DNA of 64,000 nucleotides from Pseudisothecium myosuroides (lineage: Eukaryota; Streptophyta; Bryopsida; Hypnales; Lembophyllaceae): assembly GCA_951799445.1 (NCBI GenBank), contig OX637287.1, forward strand, positions 1,550,001-1,614,000. Direction: 5' to 3'. Shown in pieces: positions 15,317-27,949 of the stretch (the stretch's first letter is position 1; every line of letters starts with the position of its first letter). The notes beneath the pieces were generated by a model. That model was not told the origin of the DNA. It was given only the letters and a program-made list of their open reading frames with translations, and made no database searches. The position numbers were made by a program, and so were the translations under genes.

Positions 15317-16180
15317 AAGTAATGAAAATTGTTGGGCCTAAAAGCTACTCCTTGGGCACATGTTGTATGGAATTTTCAAAGAAAAAAAATAAAAATTCTG
15401 TTCATAGTGAGCTGCCCAAAATCGTTATGCTGCCAAAACAATGCAATTTTAATCTTTTAGGGGTTAAAGTAATTAGGCCAATATCAATTTTTAATGCAAG
15501 GAAGTGTGAACACAAGTGGAATCTATAGATTAGCCTTTTCAAGAGAATATCAGTGTAAGTCAGTATCTCACCGTGAGTTTCAAGGTCTAGATGCTGAGAG
15601 AATTCATGCACGGCACTTGCAGCCCACTTGGCAGAAAGAAAACGAAAATCCACTGTTCCCCCGGATTCGAGTTGCTGAAGGCAGCCCCAATGACACCTCA
15701 CTTGCCCCAGTTTTCAGTTGCTTCTCTTCACTGGGCCCCCCTTCCTTTTGGATTTTCACACCAACACAATAAGGTCGGACCACCCATTCCCAACCACAGA
15801 CCCATATCCAACCTCTACAGTGCAGCTATTTCCAACCAAGGCTTAGAATGTGTTTCTTTGTTCCTTTCAAGGTTGAGACTAAGAAGGTCATGACACACGT
15901 CCCAAAGTACCCGGGAAGTAGTGAGCAAGAAAGTAGGAAGTAGTCAGCGGGAAAGTAGTTCTTGAAAGATCAAAACTGGAAAAGTTTAGACATTGGCTAT
16001 GACTTTTGAGCACTTTCTCCCTCCCAAAATTCATAGGTATTTGAATTTTGGGAATAAAATTACAAAAAAATTGCAATCCCCATATTTCCTATCTTTCTAC
16101 TTGGGAAAAATTTGCATTGCCTCATACTACTCGTGATGTGTTGCACAATTGCTTAGGTGATTGGCTATGGATGGTATGAC
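15317..16180. other. Intergenic DNA with a dispersed repeat
   Basis: No gene is supported; overlapping short open frames on both strands at 15402-15893 lack recognisable domains. A further TTTTAGGGGTTAA end lies at 15455-15467. About 15975-16170 is a diverged direct copy of about 31165-31370 (shared AGTTTAGACA, GAGCACTTT, AAAATTCAT and TTGCAATCCCC, in the same order). Confidence 0.5.
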
Positions 16181-16397
16181 CACTACAAGAGAAAGGGGTG
16201 TTTTAAATGAGTTTTTAAGTCCTAGACATAAGATTAGTAGTAGTGACCTTTTAGGAGATTTTGAGTAAATTTTTACTGGAAACACATGTATTTCTAGTTA
16301 ATTTTTGCTGAAAATCTCCTTAATGGTCATTACTTAAAATCTTATGTCTAAGACTACAGTTAAAAACTCACTTAAAACACCCCTTTCTCTTGTAGTG
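16181..16397. mobile_element. CACTA-type MITE with GAC target duplication
   Basis: 217 bp, starting CACTACAAGAGAAAGGGGTG and ending in the exact inverse, CACCCCTTTCTCTTGTAGTG. GAC lies immediately outside both ends (16178-16180 and 16398-16400). CACTACAAGA ends with a 3-bp duplication are diagnostic of the CACTA superfamily. The two halves are inverted copies with a short non-palindromic centre near 16275-16305. Non-coding. Confidence 0.9.
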
Positions 16398-16437
16398 GAC
16401 CTTAATGTAGTGGGGGTCAAAGTTCAAGTAGCAAGTG

Positions 16438-16650
16438 GGATTTTGAAAACTTGAAGTTACGCTCTTTTGAAGCAAAGGAAACCACCTCAAAAAATAGATT
16501 CCCCAAAATTCCGGTTATTCTCTAAATCTAGTCCCTTAGGTTGGTTTTGAGGAATAATTAGAACACTGGAAAATCTACTTTTTGAGGTGACCTTCTATCC
16601 TTAACAAGAAGGTAACTTCAGGTTTTCAAAACTCCAAACCAACTTCCAAT
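16438..16650. repeat. Diverged inverted repeat of about 210 bp
   Basis: The left part (TTTTGAAAACTTGAAGTTAC ... CCACCTCAAAAAATAGATT) pairs imperfectly with the right part (AATCTACTTTTTGAGGTGA ... GGTAACTTCAGGTTTTCAAAA). The centre is near 16545. Probably an old MITE. Confidence 0.6.
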
Positions 16651-17336
16651 CCTATGGCCCCTTGATGCTTTCTAGTTGTAAAGTAAGTACACCCAAAATC
16701 ATCGTTGATTAAAAAAATCCATTACATATAAAATCTTGTTTAGAATGAAGATATCGGTATTGTTTTTGAAGATGTATAAAGTCTAGACATTAGAACCTAA
16801 CAATGTCAATTTATGTACACCTATTATAATTTTTTTGAAAATTCATAACTAATTCATATAGTGTCCAAATTATGCATGGTAAATTGCATTGGAGCCCTTT
16901 TTCCTTGCCAATAGAATCCAATCAAAACAAATCTTATCATACAATAGTAACTATATTTAGTTGGCAATTATAGGTGATTGTGCATATTCTCTTCAAGTTC
17001 ATCACATTGGGATTATGGCAACTTCTTGCCATGATCCTAATGCTCGTGAATTGCCTCTCATTTTGCTCTACTCGATTTCCTTTTGTTTATCTTAGTGTTT
17101 GTGTAGATTGCATATATAAAAAATTGAAGTTTCTTTGCAAATGTATTCCCAAATTTCAAACATGTTCATAAAACAAAGTGGCTATTTGGTGGTTTCAATG
17201 TTAGTTTTTAGAGGGTAGCGAATTGGGATTTGACAAAGAATACAATCAAAATGCTTTTTCCTTTCATCTACAATGTGCTCCCAATTCTCTTCATGTTTAA
17301 TGGAATTCTTATTAAAAAATCAATAAACAACATACA
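16651..17336. other. AT-rich intergenic DNA
   Basis: No gene or clear repeat is seen. Confidence 0.5.
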
Positions 17337-18264
17337 TTATTCCTAAAGTTCCATGACTATGTTCACCAAAAACGCTCAAAAATTGCCATTTTTAGTACAA
17401 ATACCAATTTTTTGAAAAAAACTTTTTTTGACACATGTAATTGTAGGACCTTGTAGTATGCTGACTTGAGAACACGTAGTAAAAATTTCAAAGATTTCCA
17501 CCACCTAGATTGCAAGATATAAGCATTCAAATTCCTTGAAAACATTTTTTTGGCCCTGCAAAAAACAGGAGAGCTGCACTTCATAAGCTCACTTCTCTAT
17601 GAAAAAATGTCCAAAATGGTGGTGCTTCTTTGGATTCTTTTTCCTAGAGAAGTTGGCTACATGCTTAAAAAATTTCACATCATTTGGAGTTGTACAACAT
17701 ATAGGAAAAAAATAGTAAGTAGAAAGAAGTAGGAATGATTTAAAATACAAAATTGTTAAGAATGTACGTATGGAATTGAAAAATGCCAATCCCAATGGTT
17801 GTAATGTTATAATAAACAATCTAAATCCTACGATTTTATTTTTTTTAGAAAATATTGAAAATTGAGTAAGATAAAGGACTTCAAAGTTTGTTGTAGAGTA
17901 GAGAATCCATAATTGCCCACAAACTAAAACTCCTCATAACTTTTGACTCATTGATCAAAATGGAATGATTCAAAGCTTTTCACATGTATATGGCTCTAGA
18001 AAATCATTTTCATTTTTTATTTTCATTTTAAAAGTGATTTTTTTTTATCTGCCCAAACTGATCATTTATGAAAAAAGTAACATATTAGGCCATAACTTTT
18101 GACTCCTATTTCCAAATGTCATGAAATTTAATGCATATGAAAGATATTCCTTGTCCCCACCTTCTATTAAAATTTCAGCCTAATAGTATGGAAATCCTTG
18201 TTCACACCAACTTGCCTAAATTTCTATGTTGCCAAAAAACGCATGTTGATCCTTTAGGGGTTAA
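17337..18264. mobile_element. TTAA-bounded element, copy C (older, degenerate left end)
   Basis: The right end GATCCTTTAGGGGTTAA is intact. The left end is degenerate (TTATTCCTAAAGTTCCAT) but aligns with the family. The interior shares ATTGCAAGATAT, AACTTTTGACTC and CTGCCCAAACTG-type blocks with copies A and B. Non-coding, about 928 bp. Confidence 0.6.
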
Positions 18265-19337
18265 ACAAATATTGAAGCATTTCAAATGAAAATTTTCTAG
18301 CAGATCCCTTTGTATTGTATCCGACATCTTGTTATAAACTTGTATTGTAAGTTATGAATTTAAGGATTTCATACATGGCATTCTCTTGTTGAGTTATAAT
18401 GTTGGAAAACATTATTTGAATATTTTTAGTTACTAAATAGATGAAGCATCACATTTCACCCAAAAGAATTTCAAATTAGATGGCAATATAACCACATTTG
18501 GATGGATTTACATATTGCAGGATGAATAATTGATGTTTAATCCATAATCAACATATTATGAATGCAAGTAGCTTGAATGCTTCATCACTATAGTGTAATT
18601 GCAACTTAAACTACATTGATTTGTATTATTAGTGAGGGTGAAAATTAGTATCGCAATCTATCAAATTAGTGTCACTACAACATTTTATTCTTGTTGAAAT
18701 CAGTACAATACAATAATACATCATTATATAAAAATTTAACTACAACTATTATACAAATAATTTGAATTTGGAAAATTAGTGTCATTGACCCTGGCCCTGG
18801 CTCTGGAGCTTACAGTTGTCCTTGTGTCTCATGTTCACAATTGAAGGAGCTTTCCTTTCAGTGTGGTCAACAAAAAATAAATACCTTCAAATAAAAATAA
18901 ATAAAAGTAAACTAAAGTGTGTTCCACATCCCCCATTCGAATTAGTGTGACCCCACTTTCTAATTGGTTCTCCGGAGACGTGGGAGCTGGATTCCCCTTT
19001 TGCATCCGGCGCTGCATCTTTGCCTTTCTGCTGTCACTTCGTTAGCGCCCCGGCCCCGTCTAATAAGTTCGTCGAGTTTCCTAAAATGCATAATGGGAGT
19101 TAAGTTAGCTATGGCGGTGCATCTCCTTCGAGTACCGCCCCATTCAGCTTAAGTGTTCGTCGTCAAGGAGCTCTGCTTGCGGCTTGAATTGAAGCGATCG
19201 AGCTTGCTCACTGCAGTAATCGCAAGCTGGACGACAAGGATGCAAGATCAGTGCAGCAGGTACTGTAGTTAATTACTGCTGAGACGACCGTGCTCACTGA
19301 CACCCCCACAAGCCAAAACAGGAGCAGTTTCTGATCG
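18265..19337. other. Intergenic DNA and leader of the amino acid transporter gene
   Basis: The DNA is AT-rich to about 18950, then becomes GC-richer towards the transporter start at 19338. The latter part probably contains its promoter and 5' UTR. No other gene is supported. Confidence 0.5.
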
Positions 19338-22300
19338 ATGGCGCTTGCATCACATCATGAGAAGGACGCAGGATTCTTGCAGCAGCAGGCCGGGTACGGT
19401 GAGCACGCTGCTGCTGTAGGCAGTAATTCTTCTGCGACGACGCCCGGGAAGAGGACGACGTTGGTAAACACCCCAGAAGTTAGAGAGGGAGGAGGAGGTT
19501 CCATGGCGAATGTCGACCTGCAGAATGCGAGGACGACGGCGTTGGTGGACACACCAGAAGCTCAAGGAGGTTCCATGGCCCCGCGAGAGAAGGAGCTGCT
19601 GGGAGGCGCAGTCGTCAACCTCGGAGATGAGGTCGCCGCAGGAGCTCCGGCCCAACCCAAGTGCCCCAACCTGCGAGGCATTCTGCGCGAGGCGGAGAAT
19701 CGACGCGTGCTGATGAGCGTGATTCCCACTCTCACTCTGGCCATCATGGGCGGGTAACTAATTCATCTAGCTAGTGGCCGGTCCCTTGAATTTCCCTCTC
19801 GCCATGAATCCTGCTGCATACAATACTCTCGCCCCAAGTTTGAGCCTCGCTCATTTACCTACAGGTCTTGTGTAATCTTGTCTTGGTTTGATGACTTTCT
19901 GCTGTTTAGTGCTAATGAAGAGCGATTAGAGATAATGCAATCAACGCGAACCGACGGCTGATGAGCTCCTCTCTTGCTCTCTCGCCGTGAAACATGCTGG
20001 ATGCGCTTGTGGCTACTTCTTTAGCGCTTGCACAAATCATGTGTTTGCTCTGTTTCTGCTGATTAGTGCTAAGAGGGGTTAGTCGACGGAGATAGAATGC
20101 GGTGAGTCTACGTACGGGATGGTCTAAGCCGTGAAACCTGCTGCATTTGCGGTGGGTACATCTTTATCTCTTGTTCAAATCAAGTGTTGCTCTGTTTCTG
20201 CTGTTTCGTGCTAAGAGGGGTTAGTCGACGGAGAAAGATGCAGTGAATTACGGACGGGATGGTCAAAGCTTGGATGTACGTGGAGGAGCTAGCTAGTACG
20301 TCCTGGAGGTTGAAGAAGGGAATGGGGGAATGGAGGGTGCAGGGCGGTGTTGCCGATTGCGTGGGCATTCAGCGTCACGGGAATCACGGCCGGGTTCCTC
20401 ATTATGCTGGTGGTGGCGTCCGCCAATGCCTTTACCTGCGACTTGTTGCTGCGTCAGGCGCTCGTCACCGGCACCCTGGATTACGAATCTCTCGGGCTGG
20501 CCGTTGCTGGCCCCGCCTGGCGCGTAAGCCTCATCCTTCTTTTTGCTTGGAACTCAATTTCCAGAGCGTGAAAGTTGAACTTTGATTTTCTTCTCGTGAC
20601 TCAAGATCAATAATCCGGGCTTGAGACTGGATCTTCTTGTGCATGCAGCTTACGACAGAGATCAGCATTGTGGTGCTCTTGCTGGGGTATGTTGATTCTT
20701 CTTCTGATTACTTGGTTGCGCTTTGCATGAGATTGAATTGAAGCAAAAGGAACTAAAGTCCCAAATTGGGTTTCATGTTCCTGTAGTAGAGTAGAGTTGA
20801 TCATCTGGAGACTTTCCTTTGTCCAATATGGAGAGATAATTTGACCAACACATACAACGTTCTTCACTGAAGCTGATGAAAGTCGATTTCAGAATTATTA
20901 CTCCGTTTTAATTGTCCTCCATCCGAATTATATGTTTCACAACGTGAGCAATTCTAATTCATAATTTAAAACTATGAATCCACGGTCCTGTGGATGAATT
21001 TTTAATCCTGAGAGTGGGATTGATTTGGTAGGTCCGTTACAGGGGGCATAGCGCAAATCGGAGAAGCCGGCTCAAGTGGATTACTTAGCATTTGGCCCAA
21101 CGACGTCCCTGACGTGCTCATCAATGGAGGAGGGCGACTGCTCATGGTACTAGTGACGGCGCTCGTCATCTGGCCCCTGTGCTGCGTCACTCGCCTTCGT
21201 CAGGTCCAGATCGAAGTCCAACCTCTCCTCTGGCACAATTCATCTCCATAGCCAGATTTGTGTGGAGGATTCCTCATTATTTACAAAGCAAAAAATAATG
21301 GATTTACTACAAATTCCCTAAAGTACTAAACTAACTACGACAAATGTGCTTTGTGAGCGCATGCAGTTGGAGTACGCGGCCATGGCGGGCACAGTCATCG
21401 TGTTATGGTTGATGGGCGTCACGGTCGTGGAGGGTTGCATTAATGGACTGCCAGCCGTAGCCGACGGGGAGCTGGCTCCCGTGGGCTTCAGTTCCATTGG
21501 TAAGCGATATTTCGTTGAATCTTGTCGAGTTCACGGTTGATCGATGTGTTTGCATTATCACTGAGAGCGACTCTGCGACCAAATTTGGTGTCTTAGGGTT
21601 GGTGTCGCAGGCAGTTTCGGTGTTTGGATTTGCCTTCTACATTCAGCCAGTGATCATGCCCCTGTTGGGGGAGATGCCCGAAGGTCCGCTCGGCGTCAAG
21701 CTCACTTCCTATTCCACGCGCGTGGTGGTGCTCGGTACTGCTTTCCTGCTCCTACTCCCTCTCTTTCTTCCGGAAATCCGCCGTCCAGAATTATTTAGGA
21801 TTTGAATAAATCACAAATTCGATTGATCGCATTGGGAATATTGATCATTTTAGATTGTGTGAAACTTCATATCACCAGAATCAGTGAGAAACATTGCGTG
21901 TGTTGATCAGAGATAACTAAAAATTGTGTGAAAGAATTCGAACGTCGGCATATGACCTACTCAAACACTGCTAAGCAGAGCATGAGACTCAAATGGGGAT
22001 TCGATCTTGGTCCAGTAGGGCGGGAATCCGCTGTACATTCGAACCCTAGCTTGCTTTTTCTAGATGCGATCACAACGCTTGACTGCTGAATGAGTGCTAG
22101 CTGTGCAGTGAATTCATTCGTGATATATGGCGCAACGGGATTCTTTGGAGCGGCGAGTAACGGCGCCAACACGCAGGACAACATTCTGTTGAACAAGTGG
22201 CTGGGCGGGGGGGTGGCCCAAGGCTTACTCAACCTCTCCATGACACGTATGATTTTCAATCCGGCTATGACCTAATATTTCCTCTTTCGTTGTTGTTGCT

Positions 22301-23157
22301 GCTGATCAAGTTCTAGATCGATCTCCATCGTTGCTTGGGTTACCCTCTCCATTCTGCTCAACCTCGATATATCATACTGTTTGCAAATCACCTGGAGTCT
22401 AAACTTTGCAGCGGTTCCATATTAAGTTAGTTACTATACCAGTATTAATAAGAGACCTGATTCCCTCTCCTAGACTGACCCTGGCCTGCAGTTAACAAAA
22501 CTCATCTCTTTCAATCATTCAACACCAGGTTCCAGGCCTTCAATTAACAAGTTATGCATTAAGCATGACCAGGCTATACTGGTCGATGGCCAAGCATCTT
22601 TGCATGGAAACCAGGACTTCTCTACCTCCCTTCGATAGTGGTTTACTGTACTGTTCATCACCCCCCACTCGTAAGAAATTATCATACACACATTCAGTGA
22701 GACACGATGGGATCTCAAGAGAGTTTGATCGGTTCTTGTAGAATCCAAAACGATCGAGATCTTCTGTGAGCTCACTACTGGGTGATCTCGCAACGAAAGC
22801 TCACTTCTTCTAATTGGTTTGAAATTCTGAAAACTGAACGCGTATGGTTAGCATCCTGTAACATAATTAACACATGCCTGGAGATCAATTACTTGCAGTG
22901 TACTTGGCGTTCTCGACGCCCATGCTGGAGTACCCCACGAGGCACACCATCAATGGCTGGATTCCGGAGAGCTTGGTCACGAACAAGCGTCGTCGCCATC
23001 TGGTGGTGATGACCGCCATCCTCACCTTTTGTTTGGCGATTGCCGTCCTTTGGCCGGCCAAGTCGGGCAACATGCTTGTGGTCACGGGCGCCACGGGCGT
23101 CTGCATGGTGTCGTACTTCATTCCAGTGGTCAATCACCTGCTTCTCTATTACTCCAG
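19338..23157 (+). CDS. Amino acid transporter, AAAP (Aa_trans) type, 3' end unresolved
   Basis: Predicted membrane permease of the amino acid/auxin permease group, resembling SLC38-like and plant AVT proteins. Eight plus-strand exons: 19338-19753, 20343-20523, 20649-20686, 21032-21203, 21367-21499, 21597-21734, 22109-22246 and 22899-23157. Splice sites are GT-AG and phases agree, giving 491 residues and 2 bases. A hydrophilic N-terminus of about 130 residues precedes the first helix (LTLAIMGGAVLPIAW), typical of AAAP helix 1. Ten membrane segments can be followed, ending VSYFIPVVNHLLLYY. AAAP proteins normally have eleven. Reading through the last donor stops at 23224 with no further helix. 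A phase-compatible frame at 28800-28941 would need a 5.6-kb intron and is not hydrophobic. The gene may be truncated or the last exon unrecognised. Substrate unknown. Confidence 0.82.
19860..20245 (+). repeat. Tandem repeats inside transporter intron 1
   Basis: Three diverged copies of a unit running TCTTG...AAATCA, then GCTCTGTTTCTGCTG, TTAGTGCTAA and GGGGTTAGTCGACGGAGA lie at about 19866-19945, 20025-20095 and 20162-20240. The last two are the most alike. They lie between exons 1 and 2. Confidence 0.6.
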
Positions 23158-26100
23158 GTATTATAGTTACTCAATACTAATCTTCTCCAGCTCACGTTTT
23201 CATGTTCTATCTGGGCAAATCTAAGGCACCTCACTATGTTGGTTTAATGATGGACTGTTGCGTTGTCTGTGATGTTCAGTTTTTGATAAATTCATCACAT
23301 CATCTTGTAGAATTCGGTGGGTACTTACGGTATAGAAGAATCGGTTGAAAGACTATTTCATAACGTTCATGAGTTGTAGAACACTCCACATAGCTCCACG
23401 GAAGATACACTCCACATAAGGCACAATGTTTTAACAATAATGCTATCTTATAGCTTCGATGAAACAATTTTACGTTGACTTATAACTTGTTCATTATAAG
23501 TTAATATGAAGTTATAACATGCTAGTTATAAGTTAACTTATAAACATAACTTGTTCATTATAAGTTATGAATTTATAACATGTTCAATATAAGTTAACTA
23601 AAAACTTGTAACTACGAAACATTTTGGTCAGATCTATACAAAGTTTCATAACATTCTTGTGTTAGTTGTAGTGGAATGCCACCATTTGAGAACAGCACCG
23701 ACGAAGGTAACGGCACCTAAATTCATCCGAATAAGGTTTTAAGGTTTTGAGCATGGAAAAAAATTGGATCTTGTTGGTAGTCAAGGGGATTCTGCACTCT
23801 TTTATAAAGCATTTCTTGGACACCGTGTGAATAGACTATAAATTTTCAAAGGGCTGTAAATAGATGTGTCTAAAATTGCTTCCAATCTCTCATGAATACA
23901 GGTTGTACATTTCAAGCAATAAAGATTGTATCAAATCATGTTATTAGGAAGAAAAAATCATATCTTGTATTTTTGAAACGTAAATATATGCTTTGGAAGT
24001 TACAATAAGTGGCTATAAACTTCTAAAGTGGAATTTCAATTTTCAATTCAAGCAAATAGGGGTTAGCTAGAGCAAAGTTATGCCAAGTCAAAGAAATCTA
24101 GCAAAATCAAAGCTTTAGCATGTGAAGAGAATGGCTTGTTGGCCTCAAAAGTTCTCAATTTTTTGAATTAAAGACAACTTTGTGAACCAAGGTGTTAGGG
24201 AGTCCTTTTCCATGCCAATTTAGGAGGCACTCAACCAAGTTTTTTTAGAATGTTATGGTTGAGGTGCACAAATTGAAGTTTTGATTGGAATAATTTGTAC
24301 GGTGGATTTGCAGGAGCAAAATACAAAGGCTCCAGAAAAAAGAACAAGAGAAGGATCCTGAAAGCAAGCAATGGAATTTACTGGTGTATAGAAGGGAAAG
24401 AAAACCGGGTCGAAAGTGGCTTGTCCTTGAGGTTTTACGAGAAATCTTTGTGCCAATACTTGTTTTAGTGGTAGGGGTGTTTTGTAGTGTAGTTTCTCTA
24501 ACTACCCTTTGAGGTACTATATTGAAGGATAGAGATTTGACTAATGGTTGGGATTCATTCTCAATTTGTAGAAATTGTAAATTTGGTGGTTTGATCGAGT
24601 AGACTGTAATAGCCACAATTCATGTGCCGCTTTCGTAATGAAAATTGAAGCATTTACACACAAAGGTATACCAAATTTTTTGGTCATATTGCATTGCTTT
24701 GGAGATTTTAAAAACTTGAAAAATTCCCACCACAAAATGCAAATTGAATTTGAGGTCAAAGAAAGTTTCAGTAGCAAAGCTAGTCCTTCTATTGAAAAAA
24801 TCTATGAAAAAATCATCACATGGTCTAGATCAAAATATTAAAACACTAAAAGAGTGCATCTTGGGTTCATGGTGTATTATGCACTACTAAATTCAAAAAA
24901 TCCAATTGGAAACAATTAAGATCATTTCTAATTATTTTAACATAGGTCACTAGAATCACATTGATTGAATTTTTTTATGTTTGTATTATTTATTTATTTA
25001 TTTGTATTTTTATATTAAAACCTTAAAGCCTCAAATTAGTTTTTAAAGGTGAATTTGCAAGGGGAGTAACCAACTTTTGTATCTTAAACCAGCAAATGGA
25101 CAAAATATCTTGGAGAAATATAAAAAATTAATTTTGGTGTAAATGTGTTTTTTACTTTTTTCTTAGATGTGCATTTAATACAAATTATAAGGTAGAAATT
25201 GTTTTGAGTTTCATATAAAGATCATAGGTTAGGTCTATTAAAAAAGGTAGATTTTTGTGTGTAGGTTTTAGGGCAAAAATGGATATTTTGGTACAATACT
25301 AGTGCAAATTAAGCATTTCTTGCACCTTGGGTGCATGAAGGAAATTAATGTATATAATTGTATGCAATTGTAATTAAATTTTTTGTATATCTTGAATCTA
25401 TAAGCTTTAATGAGGCTTGTCTCTTTGTAAATGTCCTAATCCACTTCTCATTTTTGTATAGTATCACCTACAATTTGATGTGCCTCCAATATAAACTAAA
25501 TGATTTATTTTTAAATTTAAATAGAGTACTTTGTTTATGCTTGGGATAACATTGAACGTGAGGAAAATAAATCCTCCAATTTGAACGAATAGCCAATCAA
25601 TCAACAAATAAATCCTACTAGTTGATTTATAATTGATTTATTTTATGTGCTTGTTGCAAGCATGTGGAGAAGAGTGCTTTCTTATGTTTTTATTGTCAAG
25701 GTGGCATGATTATGCATGAATGCCTAGTTATGGAGTGTCTCCAAGGCAGAGCGTATGTTGTTTGCCATGGCGCCAACAAGGCCATGGGTGCCGGTAGCAA
25801 GGGCTATGATCTTCGAAGAAAGCAATTTGTCATCCTTTCAATAACATTTTCTGTATCAAATGTGCATTGTCTCCCAGACCAATCAAAAAGTTTAGTCCAA
25901 ATACATCATTGTTGCTACCATAAGAGACTACTCTACTTGAGTTAGATTAGACTCTATTAGGGTTTGGATTGCTAAAACAAAATGCAATTTTACAATTATC
26001 AGGGAGTTGAGCGGGGGACAATGTGTATTGCGCATTTGTAATGGATCATGTAGGTGCTAAGAAGGAAGTCATGGAGCTAGCTGCTAATTTAGTCTTTTAG

Positions 26101-27949
26101 ATACCATGGTTGTGGCATAAATATGAAGTTTTTGACATTGGCAAAATTCATTCACAAAAATCTCAATAGATTGTCTCCACTCAATTTTTTTTGGATATGT
26201 AAGACAATGGTAGACTTGTAATAGCTAGAAATCCCAAAAAACATTCTCTTTAGCAAAACCTTGCAACAAGCATACAAAAATAATTCAACACATATCTAGA
26301 GCTTTTAAGGTCAACCACCCAAATCTATAAGATGCGAGTAGAATTTCCACGTGATTCTAGTCCCAAAATTTTGTTTTTTCTAATTGAAATTCACAGAGTA
26401 CACAACCTCTAGACTGGGAATACTTTTGAGATTATAGAGTAGTACAAGTATACCTATTGCACGCCGTCCAACTCCATGTCCACATCCTTCCTTTGGCACA
26501 CAATCCAAAATCTATAGAAAACTTTGCTTGTAGAAACTAAAATTCCAAATTGATCCACAAAACTTATGCGTAAGATTCAGACTTTAACCTTATATTGACA
26601 TAGCGGCCTAAAAGTGTTGGATTTTAACCCTTAAAACATATCTCATGTTCCCGTTTGGTCAAACTTCATCAACTTTCTATATTAAAATATAACTTTCAAA
26701 AACTTGATATTTTTTCATGTATTAATATATATCCAAAATTTTGCTTTATCTTTTTATAATTAAAAAAATTAAAATTATTTTTTTGTGAGATTTTTCAAGT
26801 AATTTTTCTTTGTAAATTTGATAGTAATTACATAATAGTTATAAAAAAATATTATTTTTTTAGCAAAATTGGAGATGATAGTGATAAACATCATCAATGG
26901 TGTAATCTGTGTACTCTGTGACTCTATGAGGAATTTGATAGAGATGTTCAAAATTGGTGTATTCTAAACTCTCAAGATGCAACCTTGAAAGTGTTCCCAA
27001 AATTACAATTTTAACAATTTTGAAAAAGAGAAAGAAAAAAAAGAAAGTAGATTATTAGATTTTAAAAAATAGATTTAAAAAAGTAAAACTACATTTTTTG
27101 AGTGAAGCTCTAAGACATTTAAAATTAAAAAAAACTATGTAAATCCAACTCAATGATGAGGGAGCAAGATCATAATTGTGCAAATAGAGGGAGACAAGGG
27201 ATCAAGTAGAATGGTGTAGCTGGGACAGTGAAGCTCAACGGAACCCAAAACAAGAAATTAATTCCTAAATGCCCAAGGCTTTTCTTGAGCTTTTGAAAAT
27301 TTGTTCTAAATTGAACAAATAGCCAACATTTTGATAAGTTGTATTATTTTTTTTGAATTGTAACCATTACAAATTCAAACTAGACATGTCAGAGATCATA
27401 TGGAAAAACAAAACAAAACAATATCATTTACGAATTGAAAGATGATAATGTTTGATCATGAGGGGTGTTAAAACTGCAAAAGTGATTTGAAGCCTTTCAA
27501 TCTTCTTTTCACATGTCAAATCTAAAAGTTTGGTCACCAAAAAGATAATTATGAGGTTAAAAGGCCTAACATGTGTAACCCCAATCAATTTATGGATGCT
27601 CAAAATCTCCTCCACTATTTTTTGAAATGAAATTCTAATGAGTGATTTTTACCCCAAGATCTAGTGTATTTGAGGCTCATTTCCAAGAGCCCTCATCACT
27701 AGGGAAAGTGGCAAGATTGCAACGAACACTTGAAAAGAAAAATTATAATCAATCATTTTCAAAATCGGATTTTGGCTGCTAAAACAAGACTTCAAGAAGA
27801 ATTTTCCAAAAAACTAAACTACTAAAAATAGGAACTCGGTTAGGTTAAAGCATATTGTGAGCAGAACTGCGCAAACAGGGAGACACGGGATGAGGAGCGT
27901 TCTGTAGCTCGGGCTGAGAACCAAACGGGAAGCAAAAAGAATGTATACT
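23158..27949. other. AT-rich intergenic DNA
   Basis: No gene is supported. 23455-23625 is packed with ATAAGTTA/TAACTTAT motifs in both orientations. About 23755-23910 is one copy of a dispersed repeat with sisters at about 40700-40880 and 41925-42090 (shared GGATCTTGTTGGTAGTCAA, TTGGACAC and GAATTTTCAAAG). The rest to 27949 is low-GC DNA with short meaningless open frames. Lone TTAACCC-like ends occur near 26625 and TTAATTCC near 27259. Confidence 0.5.
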
